Positions 1-5,368 are shown, counted from the stretch's first letter. The stretch is 5,669 bases of DNA from Treponema sp. (GCA_031268245.1 JAIRXN010000149.1:1-5669); one strand, 5' to 3'. Numbers and translations: made by a program. The notes: generated by a model not told the origin, from the letters alone.

Positions 1-416
1 AGGTGGTCCCGCACATCAGTATCCGTCAGGGTAGTCTTTACCTCCACCGCCAGGACGACATCCCCGTTTTCCAGCAGTATATCCACCTCGGCGATATACT
101 CTCCCCGGGCATTCTGGTAGCGCATATTGGTACCAGCCCTGCCGAAGCCATAACCCAGCCGGTTGAACTTTTCCAGGATATTGGGGAAGATCAACTCCTC
201 TATCAGATCGCCAAGCTTACTGCCCAAGCTGCTGATCTTGCGGTCTGTTTCCTTCATTTGACGGGCCGTTTCCTGCATCTTGCGGTCTGTTTCCTGCATT
301 CGACGGTCAGTTTCCAGAGCCATTTCCTGCATCTTTCGGTCCGTTTCCTGAAACATGGCCCAGACCTTCTCAAAGGTCAGCCCCATCTCCGGTTCGCGTA
401 TGGTTTCTTCCTGCAT
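1..416 (-). CDS. PD-(D/E)XK nuclease-like protein with heptad-repeat coiled coil, 3' end outside window
   Basis: The first 138 codons are visible; the gene runs off the left edge. Residues about 24-62 are built from the heptad ETDRKMQ and variants, a clear coiled coil. From about residue 63 a globular domain begins. It contains GYGFGRAGTN (88-97) and then E110-V-D112 followed by E125-V-K127 on adjacent predicted strands, the spacing of a PD-(D/E)XK nuclease core (D112, E125, K127). The architecture matches the DUF3782-type proteins common in spirochaetes and cyanobacteria, whose function is not established; nuclease activity is inferred from the fold only. ATG 416-414 is the first start after an in-frame stop at 428-426. 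No Shine-Dalgarno sequence precedes it, but a strong promoter lies directly upstream. The second Met (residue 11) is a less likely start. The family call is fairly secure, the biochemical role is not. Confidence 0.8.
   Translation of the reverse strand, partial: MQEETIREPEMGLTFEKVWAMFQETDRKMQEMALETDRRMQETDRKMQETARQMKETDRKISSLGSKLGDLIEELIFPNILEKFNRLGYGFGRAGTNMRYQNARGEYIAEVDILLENGDVVLAVEVKTTLTDTDVRDH
231..347 (-). repeat. Degenerate 21-bp tandem repeat encoding coiled-coil heptads
   Basis: Five in-frame 21-nt units encode ETDRKMQ, ETDRRMQ, ETDRKMQ, ETARQMK and ETDRKIS. One 12-nt spacer encoding EMAL lies between the first and second units. The units share GAAAC and CCG at fixed places but differ at third positions, so they are an older array under protein-level selection rather than a fresh expansion. 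Gain or loss of a unit would keep the frame and change the coiled-coil length by seven residues. Confidence 0.8.
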
Positions 417-422
417 AAGAAA

Positions 423-451
423 AATTTACTTTGTTGTTGTATGGTTGTCAA
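423..451 (-). promoter_or_regulatory. Sigma-70-type promoter of the PD-(D/E)XK gene
   Basis: On the minus strand, TTGACA (451-446, perfect -35) is followed by a 17-nt spacer and TAAATT (428-423, 4 of 6 matches to TATAAT). The -10 ends 6 nt before the ATG at 416, so a start site seven bases downstream falls on the A of the ATG. This fits the missing Shine-Dalgarno sequence and predicts a leaderless transcript. Confidence 0.6.
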
Positions 452-587
452 GGGAACGGCAGGGCATCGGTGTTTAGTCCCCAGGTATTGGGGAACTATC
501 AAAACCTGAAGAATTTTTCACCACCACATCGAAAAAGTCGAATAAGTTCCGGTACAAGCCCCTTTCTTCCTTCCGCCAAACTGTAAC

Positions 588-621
588 CCGCATATACTCC
601 ATATTTTACCGCTTCACCCGC
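588..621. repeat. Direct repeat copy A (pairs with 1825-1858)
   Basis: This 34-nt stretch matches 1825-1858 at 28 of 34 positions in the same orientation, including an unbroken 16-nt core, GCATATACTCCATATT, at 590-605. On the minus strand both copies can be read as xxYGVYAG in one frame and as NMEYM in another. The stretch 417-663 around it has no confident gene. A 42-codon minus-strand ORF (602-474) starts inside this repeat. A different minus frame is open from 654 to a stop at 501-499, but has no ATG. The region may be a gene remnant. Confidence 0.65.
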
Positions 622-663
622 CCTGTACCCCCTCGTCAAAGTGGTAATTTCACCCTAAAAAAG

Positions 664-939
664 TTACAGACCCCCAATATTTAATATTGGCCATTCCCAA
701 ACTGCTATAATTTTTAAAGTGTCATGATCCCGTTTTAATACTTTTGTGATTATATTATCCCCCTGCACTTCTATGACAATATAATCTAACATGACTTCTT
801 CAAATATTATTAAATATTTCCCATCCTCAAGGGGGTGCCCGGAATCTTTATCGTCCAAATCATCAATCTTTAAATATCCGAGTTTGGAACTTTCATCTTC
901 TCCGCTCCAGCATTTAATATATCCCGTTTGCCAATACAC
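664..939 (-). CDS. Hypothetical protein, 91 aa
   Basis: Unrecognised small protein, acidic in its first half (GEDESS, DDLDDKD) with alternating hydrophobic stretches in the second half (YLIIFEEV at about 43-50, then DYIVIEV), suggesting a small beta-rich soluble domain. It ends in WEWPILNIGGL. The start is uncertain. GTG 939-937 is used here, but its nearest AGGA lies only 3 nt away. The frame stays open upstream for about 14 codons (reading TLAGTGDPLVGT), overlapping the end of the 89-aa gene, with no ATG, GTG or TTG. The gene may therefore be truncated or use a rare start. It is the last of three close minus-strand genes, 16 nt behind the membrane-protein gene. The stretch is AT-rich compared with the tRNA-modification block. 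No function is proposed. Confidence 0.5.
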   Translation of the reverse strand: MYWQTGYIKCWSGEDESSKLGYLKIDDLDDKDSGHPLEDGKYLIIFEEVMLDYIVIEVQGDNIITKVLKRDHDTLKIIAVWEWPILNIGGL

Positions 940-955
940 GGTTCCTACAAGAGGG

Positions 956-1225
956 TCACCGGTTCCTGCTAATGTAAGATATTAACTTGGAAATTAATAT
1001 TAATCCAAAAACAATCGGGCCAATGATGAAAATAGCAGCACGAGGACTTTGTGTCCCCGATTTTTTGTCTGCTTTCCATTCTTCATTCATTAATATCCTT
1101 ATAAAAATAAAATAAAAAAAAGCAATCAAAAGCCCTACTATATCGTTTATTTTTTTATCTTGCATGAGGCGTGCAGTAATTACCGCTATTACCGTCATTA
1201 TAACAAATGTTATAAACTTTATCAA
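956..1225 (-). CDS. Small three-helix membrane protein, 89 aa
   Basis: Unrecognised protein with three predicted membrane segments: about residues 2-20 (FITFVIMTVIAVIT), 28-46 (IVGLLIAFFYFIFI) and 63-83 (AAIFIIGPIVFGLILI). A charged loop (NEEWKADKKSGTQSPR) lies between helices 2 and 3. The start is a TTG at 1225-1223. AGAGG with a 6-nt spacer precedes it and decides the start; an internal ATG at codon 10 has no such site. It lies 41 nt after the 190-aa ORF and 16 nt before the 91-aa ORF, so co-transcription is likely. The membrane call is clear from composition; the role is unknown. It could be a partner or protective protein for the upstream product, but nothing in the sequence proves that. 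Confidence 0.6.
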   Translation of the reverse strand: MIKFITFVIMTVIAVITARLMQDKKINDIVGLLIAFFYFIFIRILMNEEWKADKKSGTQSPRAAIFIIGPIVFGLILISKLISYISRNR

Positions 1226-1266
1226 AAACGACCTCTTTTGCCTTAATAAAAAATTTGTGTCGTTAT

Positions 1267-1839
1267 TTATTTCCTATATGCGGGTTTAAAATATTTTTCT
1301 CCAGTATAAAAATCGGAGATGTTGTGTTTGTAAGACCCATTATTGACCGGCGGTTTGTAACCGGGGAGAAAACTGGAATACGCTAAACCGGTCAACTGCG
1401 GAGCGGCGGAAACAGCCGCAGGCGCCCAGGACGGAACCTGCCGCCCCATGCTTATCGGTAAATAGATTGCTGTCGCTGCCGCACCGTATTTATCTACAGC
1501 ATGCCCCAAAAAAGAACCTCCAATACCCAGTGCAATATCGCCGTAATTTCCATTATTTAAATTCGCCGGTAATGCACCGCCAAAGGACATAAACGAGCTT
1601 AATGTATATGTGTTGGCAAGTATTTTAGCTATCGCACCGTAACTGGTAAATGAAAACCCTATGTTCGCCAACGCCGCCTCAGTTCCCAGTACGCTTATTA
1701 CACTCAAATAATTCGAAGTAAAATCGCTGTTGTCTGCCAGCTGGTTAACGGCTGTTGCGTTCATCATACCGGCATAGTCCAGACCCCGTTTAGCCATGCT
1801 GCCCTTGCCCAGTCCCGTTGTTCCCTGCATATACTCCAT
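1267..1839 (-). CDS. Hypothetical Gly/Ala-rich protein, 190 aa
   Basis: Unrecognised. Residues about 44-90 and 100-131 are rich in Gly, Ala and small hydrophobics (SVISVLGTEAALANIGF; DIALGIGGSFLGHA). The tail is polar and aromatic (DFYTGEKYFKPAYRK). There is no N-terminal signal peptide. ATG 1839-1837 is preceded by GGAGGAG (1855-1849) with a 9-nt spacer, and a promoter-like element lies at 1918-1890, so it may be a complete gene. However, its start lies inside a sequence repeated at 588-621. A different frame covering the same DNA (1894-1790) reads plausibly as MLNSPGKLLTAGAGGAAEYG and onward. The ORF could thus be the C-terminal piece of a larger frameshifted protein. The composition resembles the linker and C-terminal regions of large secreted or polymorphic-toxin-type proteins, but this is only an impression. 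Confidence 0.5.
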   Translation of the reverse strand: MEYMQGTTGLGKGSMAKRGLDYAGMMNATAVNQLADNSDFTSNYLSVISVLGTEAALANIGFSFTSYGAIAKILANTYTLSSFMSFGGALPANLNNGNYGDIALGIGGSFLGHAVDKYGAAATAIYLPISMGRQVPSWAPAAVSAAPQLTGLAYSSFLPGYKPPVNNGSYKHNISDFYTGEKYFKPAYRK

Positions 1840-1858
1840 ATTCTGCCGCTCCTCCGGC
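1825..1858. repeat. Direct repeat copy B (pairs with 588-621)
   Basis: Second copy of the 34-nt repeat, with the 16-nt identical core at 1827-1842. It covers the Shine-Dalgarno sequence, start codon and first codons (MEYM) of the 190-aa ORF. The two copies are 1237 bp apart and bracket the three unrecognised ORFs. Confidence 0.65.
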
Positions 1859-1889
1859 TCCTGCCGTCAGCAGTTTTCCGGGTGAATTA

Positions 1890-1918
1890 AGCATAGCACT
1901 TTGTCATTCAATTTTCAA
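1890..1918 (-). promoter_or_regulatory. Candidate promoter for the 190/89/91-aa gene row
   Basis: On the minus strand TTGAAA (1918-1913, 5 of 6) is followed by a 17-nt spacer ending in TGC and then TATGCT (1895-1890, 4 of 6), giving an extended -10 element. The predicted start near 1883 leaves a leader of about 44 nt that includes the GGAGGAG ribosome-binding site of the 190-aa ORF. Confidence 0.45.
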
Positions 1919-1948
1919 GTCTTTTTTAGCAGCAGTTTGACAATTACT

Positions 1949-2045
1949 GAAGAAATTTACCACAAACCACACCAACGCCATGAACAGACACAAATTTTCA
2001 CTCTTCGTTCGCGTTGGTTCGTGAGGTTGGTGGCTAAATTTCTTC
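1949..2045. repeat. Long imperfect inverted repeat in the intergenic region
   Basis: The outer 11 nt are perfect complements: GAAGAAATTTA (1949-1959) and TAAATTTCTTC (2035-2045). Inward, the left arm CCACAAACCACACCAACGC (1960-1978) pairs with the right arm at 2034-2011, whose complement reads GCCACCAACCTCACGAACCA then ACGC, allowing a few mismatches and one small insertion. The central stretch is about 32 nt. It lies downstream of the acyltransferase stop and upstream of the next minus-strand promoter. It could form a large hairpin that ends or protects the operon transcript, or be a copy of a dispersed intergenic repeat. Short ORFs on both strands here (1901-2101) are products of this structure and are not called. 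Confidence 0.65.
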
Positions 2046-2078
2046 GCACTAACAGCCACGAACGAAAGAAGCGGAACT

Positions 2079-3230
2079 CTATTTGAAAGGCAGCTCCGCA
2101 TTCAGGGCGGCAATGTTTTCCTCCTCACGGAGATTGATAGCATTGATATTGTTTATGAATAGCTGTTCCAGCAGGGGATCAAAAAATTTGTGCCAGCTCC
2201 GGTTGGAACAAAGCCGGAAACCCCGGCGAATCTTGTGCGCCGATCCCGCTCCCGGATCAAAAAAATGGATGCCTTCACGGATACACCAGTCCATCGGTGC
2301 ATAGTAACACGCCGCAAAGTGAAGATTGCGGATCTCTTCATAGGCTCCCCAGTAGCGGCCCCAGATTCTGTCGTTCTTGCGGACAAGAAAGGCAAGCGCG
2401 AGAATTTCACCGTCCCTGCGGGCTTCAACAAAGGCAAGTCTCTTGCGGTATTCCTTTTCAAGATACATAAAAAATTTTTCGTTCACCCAGCGGGCATCCC
2501 AGGGGTAAAATTTATCATTGGTAATGGTAAAGAGTTCAAACATCTTCCGGAAATGTTCTTCCCGTGCCTTTTCCCCCTCCACGATGCCGACCATGACTCC
2601 CTGTTCGGGAGGGCTGCGGTATTCCTTGCGGATGTTTTTTCGTTGTCCCTTGGTAAAAAGATCCAGGTACGCATCAAAGTTTTTAAAATCATGATTCTGC
2701 CACAGATAGTGGGAATGTTCCCATGCTGTATATCCCAGGGAGGGCAGTATCCGTGAAAGGCCGGGATCGGCAAAGAGAAGGCTCAGGGAAACGATATTGT
2801 TCCGCCTGCACACTTTTTCCGCCGCATCAAGAATGAGGGCGGTAACTGTCTCGCCGGAAATTTCCGGGCTATGCAGAAAATGGTAACCCTCGGCAGGAGT
2901 TGCCGGTACTGTTCCTACAAGTTTCGGATACCAGTGATGCTTGAGTGAATGGGCCGCTTCCGCCCAGAAGTAATCGTAAACATATTCGCCGTCGCTGTTG
3001 GTCTTCAGGTAAAAAGGAGCGGCGGCAAGCAGTCTTTCTCCCGACCAGAGTGTGAAGTGCAGAGGATGCCAGCCGGTTTCGGGGCTTATGCTGCCCGATG
3101 TTTCCATGGCGGAAAGCCATTCCCATTCGAGGAAGGGAAGATCGTTTTCGCCTGTTAAGGCATTCCACTGTTCGCGTTTTATCCGGTCAATGGAATGCAG
3201 GATCTTTAATTCATATCCGGCTGCCGCCAT
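2079..3230 (-). CDS. COG3146 (FemAB-like, GNAT-fold) N-acyltransferase, 383 aa
   Basis: Member of the PF04339/COG3146 predicted N-acyltransferases, related to the FemAB peptidyltransferases. Family hallmarks are in order: an N-terminal half with FLEWEWLSAMETSGS (33-47) and a Trp/Tyr-rich HHWYPKL segment (98-104); then FTKGQRKNIRKEYR (192-205), LAFVEARRDGEILALAF (265-281), GRYWGAYEE (291-299), NLHFAACYY (302-310) and FDPGAGSAHKIRRGF (324-338). The length is typical for the family. The substrate is unknown; these proteins are presumed to transfer an acyl or aminoacyl group to an amine. ATG 3230-3228 is preceded by GAGG with a 6-nt spacer. It overlaps the end of the TtcA-like gene by 20 nt, so translation is probably coupled. 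The stop TAG is at 2081-2079. The family call is strong, the physiological role open. Confidence 0.9.
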   Translation of the reverse strand: MAAAGYELKILHSIDRIKREQWNALTGENDLPFLEWEWLSAMETSGSISPETGWHPLHFTLWSGERLLAAAPFYLKTNSDGEYVYDYFWAEAAHSLKHHWYPKLVGTVPATPAEGYHFLHSPEISGETVTALILDAAEKVCRRNNIVSLSLLFADPGLSRILPSLGYTAWEHSHYLWQNHDFKNFDAYLDLFTKGQRKNIRKEYRSPPEQGVMVGIVEGEKAREEHFRKMFELFTITNDKFYPWDARWVNEKFFMYLEKEYRKRLAFVEARRDGEILALAFLVRKNDRIWGRYWGAYEEIRNLHFAACYYAPMDWCIREGIHFFDPGAGSAHKIRRGFRLCSNRSWHKFFDPLLEQLFINNINAINLREEENIAALNAELPFK

Positions 3231-3984
3231 TCTCTGCCTCTTCGATAATGGAATCCGTTACAAGACCTCCTTCACTGAGGGCCCTGAAAATACGCCGTTT
3301 GACCGCACCGGAGTTCCCTGTAAATACGGCAATTTTTTTTCTAATATCCCTCCGTGCGGAATTAAGCCCATAGGGGCAGGTACATGCCGTCTTCAATATT
3401 TCAAGTTCATCCGCGCAGGAAATGATCTGCCGTTCTTCGAGAAGCCCCAGAGGCCGGATAAGGCTTACCGGATACTTGCGGTACCTGAGCAGCAGGGGCA
3501 TCGTAGAAATTGTACCCTTCGCGCTAAGATTCATAAAAAAGGTTTCGATGATATCATCCAGATGATGACCCAGAGCTATCTTGTTGAAATTGCCTTCTAC
3601 GGCATGGCGCAGTAACTCTGTGCGGCGTTGGGTGGAACACCAGTAACAGTTCATTTTTTTTCCCGGTTTCAGCCGCCCGATGACGGGAACCGGAAGATCG
3701 GTAAAGGGGACGCCCCATTCATCAAGACGATTTTTAAGTTCTCCCTTCTTGCAGCAGGCGCAAAAATCGCTTGATATATGCAGGGCCTCAAGGGTATATT
3801 CAAATTGAAGTGACTTTTTCAGCGTTGAAAGCGCCCATGCCAGGGTGCTTGAATCCTTCCCTCCCGAAACGGCGATAAGGATACGGTCGCCTTTTTCCAC
3901 AAGACCGAATTCCAGAATCGCCCTGGCGCAAAGTTTCCGTACAATTTCTGCTGCTCCCGCACGGCGGAGAAACCTGTCTGCCAT
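3211..3984 (-). CDS. ttcA: TtcA-family tRNA 2-thiocytidine(32) synthetase-like protein, 257 aa
   Basis: An N-type ATP pyrophosphatase related to TtcA, which adenylates and thiolates C32 of certain tRNAs using a [4Fe-4S] cluster and sulfur from a cysteine desulfurase. The PP-loop is SGGKDS at 40-45. C113-YW-C116 matches the conserved Cys pair of TtcA, followed by GHHLDD (139-144) and IRPLGLLEER (176-185). C201 in TACTCPYG would be the third cluster ligand. Two oddities: the second motif is C-x-C (C201, C203) instead of the usual C-x-x-C, and there is an extra cluster FCACC with C75, C77 and C78. The protein is clearly shorter than E. coli TtcA (about 310 aa). The gene begins directly after the tcdA stop (TAGATG, no gap) with no good Shine-Dalgarno sequence, implying re-initiation. 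A TtcA-like paralogue with another tRNA target is possible. Confidence 0.83.
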   Translation of the reverse strand: MADRFLRRAGAAEIVRKLCARAILEFGLVEKGDRILIAVSGGKDSSTLAWALSTLKKSLQFEYTLEALHISSDFCACCKKGELKNRLDEWGVPFTDLPVPVIGRLKPGKKMNCYWCSTQRRTELLRHAVEGNFNKIALGHHLDDIIETFFMNLSAKGTISTMPLLLRYRKYPVSLIRPLGLLEERQIISCADELEILKTACTCPYGLNSARRDIRKKIAVFTGNSGAVKRRIFRALSEGGLVTDSIIEEAENGGSRI

Positions 3985-4767
3985 CTATAAACCGGTTATA
4001 TCCCGTATCACGAGGCTTGCCAGTACCATTCCCGCAGCGGCTGTAACCATAACGGAACTGCCGTTAATGATTTTTTTTGAAGAACACCATTCGTGTTCTC
4101 CGGGACTGCAGAAACAGGCGCCGCTTCCGCAGGAAACCGGTATCTCATCATGCCGGGGAAGGTTTTCCGCGCTGTATACCGCGGTGAAGCTGCCTGAAAA
4201 GCCGCGTTTCTTCAAGCCCTGCCTTACAAGCCGGGCCAGGGCGCAGCCATGAGTCTGCCAAATATCCGCCGTTTTGATGCAGGTGGGATCAAGCTTTCCC
4301 GCCATTCCCATGGAAGAATAGACCCTCACCCCGGCCCGGGCGCAGGCTTCAATGAGATCCAGCTTATTGGAAAGACTGTCGATTGCATCAATAACATAGT
4401 CCGCCTCTTCAATTCCGAAGAGGGCGGAATTTTCCCGGGAGTAAACCTCCTCCCGGGTTTCGATAGTGCAGCGGGGATTGATGTCGAGAAGCCGTTCCCT
4501 GAGCGCTTCAACTTTCGCCTTGCCGAGACTGGAGACAAATGCCTCGCTCTGGCGGTTGATATTGGTGATACAAACTTTGTCGGAATCGACAAGGGCAATA
4601 CAGCCGATGTCAGAACGCGCCAGGGCTTCCGCGGCCCAGGAACCCACGCCCCCGATCCCGAAAACCAGTACCCGTTTCCGTTCGAGAGCTTTAAGTTTTT
4701 CCGTTCCGGTTATGATAGCCAGCCTTTGAAAGGCCGGATTGATGCTCTCCAATGCCTTCCCTCTCAA
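3985..4767 (-). CDS. tcdA: tRNA threonylcarbamoyladenosine dehydratase, 260 aa
   Basis: TcdA (CsdL/YgdL) of the ThiF/E1-like family. It uses ATP to dehydrate t6A at tRNA position 37 to cyclic ct6A. Seen here: the nucleotide-binding GIGGVGSWAAEALARS (37-52), acidic D61/D63, NINRQ (69-73), DAIDS (127-131) and SMGMAGKLDPT (151-161), all close to the E. coli protein. The C-terminal half has a Cys-rich stretch with C213, C218, C220 and C228, compared with fewer cysteines in E. coli TcdA; whether it binds metal is unknown. The start is a TTG at 4767-4765 that overlaps the queH stop by 4 nt (TTGA). A second TTG at codon 6 has GAGGG 6 nt upstream and may be the true start; the loss of five residues would not affect the domain. 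No csdA or csdE partner is in the window. Confidence 0.92.
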   Translation of the reverse strand: MRGKALESINPAFQRLAIITGTEKLKALERKRVLVFGIGGVGSWAAEALARSDIGCIALVDSDKVCITNINRQSEAFVSSLGKAKVEALRERLLDINPRCTIETREEVYSRENSALFGIEEADYVIDAIDSLSNKLDLIEACARAGVRVYSSMGMAGKLDPTCIKTADIWQTHGCALARLVRQGLKKRGFSGSFTAVYSAENLPRHDEIPVSCGSGACFCSPGEHEWCSSKKIINGSSVMVTAAAGMVLASLVIRDITGL

Positions 4768-5363
4768 ATCCTGATCCCCGCGTAACGTTCTTCTTCGCTG
4801 AAGATACAGCCGCAGTATTTCTGCATGTAAAGCCCCGCGGCCCGGGCCTCTTTCTGGCCCTCACGGTAACGGGGCCGGAAGTCACGGTAGAAAAAAGCGA
4901 TACCGTAAACATCCGCGAGTTCTTCGGCTGTCTTTTTGATACACTCGTGATCCTGCCAGGGACTGACAAGCAGACTTGTGCTGAAGTGGCTGTAGCCGTT
5001 TTCCGCCCCGAACCGCGCGGTTTTTTCAAGCCGCATCCTGTAGCAGGAGGCGCAGCGCCTGTTTCCGTTTTTTGGCCCCGCTTCAGTATCCGGCCCCCTC
5101 AGCCGGGAGCCTGCCGGATCGAGGTTCCCCTCCTGATACACGATGCGTATAAAGGATCGTAAACCGTATTCTTCTTCGATACGGAGATCCAGATTACGGG
5201 AAGCCGCAAAGCCCGCAAGAGATTCCCTGCGCTTTGAATATTCGGTAAAGGGATGTATGTTGGGATTGTACCAGTACAGATCCGGCTTTATACCTTCTTC
5301 CAAAAGGGCCGGAACAGAGCCCGAAGCACACGGGCCGCAGCAGGTATGGAACACTAGGCGCAT
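4764..5363 (-). CDS. queH: Epoxyqueuosine reductase QueH, 199 aa
   Basis: QueH (formerly DUF208) performs the last step of queuosine synthesis, reducing epoxyqueuosine to queuosine at tRNA position 34; it is the cobalamin-independent alternative to QueG and carries an Fe-S cluster. Family marks: HTCCGPC (6-12, with C8, C9, C12), YNPNIHP (32-38), EYSKR (41-45), RCASCYRMRLEKTA (103-116, with C104 and C107), FSTSLLVSPWQDH (127-139), DFRP (161-164) and YMQKYCGCIFS (179-189, with C184 and C186). The length is usual. ATG 5363-5361 is the first gene of the minus-strand operon. No Shine-Dalgarno sequence is visible, and an extended -10 lies just upstream, so the mRNA may be leaderless. No preQ1 riboswitch fits in the 45-bp upstream gap and no other queuosine gene is in the window. 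Confidence 0.93.
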   Translation of the reverse strand: MRLVFHTCCGPCASGSVPALLEEGIKPDLYWYNPNIHPFTEYSKRRESLAGFAASRNLDLRIEEEYGLRSFIRIVYQEGNLDPAGSRLRGPDTEAGPKNGNRRCASCYRMRLEKTARFGAENGYSHFSTSLLVSPWQDHECIKKTAEELADVYGIAFFYRDFRPRYREGQKEARAAGLYMQKYCGCIFSEEERYAGIRI

Positions 5364-5368
5364 AGTTT

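Noticed and set aside
478..494. TCCCCA/TGGGGA stem with a 5-nt loop
   Set aside because: A short stem with no T-run on either side; not enough for a terminator or RNA element.
3..509. Plus-strand 168-codon ORF with repeated FLHL-type segments
   Set aside because: It is the antisense of the coiled-coil gene; its repeats are the complement of the 21-bp heptad units.
674..690. Perfect 8-nt inverted repeat CCAATATT/AATATTGG followed on the minus strand by TTTTTT at about 662-657
   Set aside because: Considered as a terminator of the 91-aa gene, but the stem is AT-rich with a 1-nt centre, lies in the coding end, and the T-run is some 12 nt away.
987..1008. AT-rich inverted repeat TTGG...CCAA
   Set aside because: It lies in the third membrane helix of the 89-aa protein, where AT-rich hydrophobic codons make such symmetry likely by chance.
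1901..2101. Short ORFs of 61 and 65 codons on both strands
   Set aside because: They run through the imperfect inverted repeat; such repeats commonly give spurious ORFs with Arg/His/Thr-rich products.
2190..2756. Plus-strand 188-codon ORF
   Set aside because: It lies opposite the COG3146 acyltransferase, whose family motifs are unmistakable, and its own product looks like no protein.
3052..3615. Plus-strand 187-codon ORF
   Set aside because: Antisense to the acyltransferase and TtcA-like genes; no ribosome-binding site or domain.
4249..4785. Plus-strand 178-codon ORF
   Set aside because: Antisense shadow of tcdA in GC-richer DNA.
4752..5162. Plus-strand 136-codon ORF
   Set aside because: Antisense to queH, which is confidently identified.
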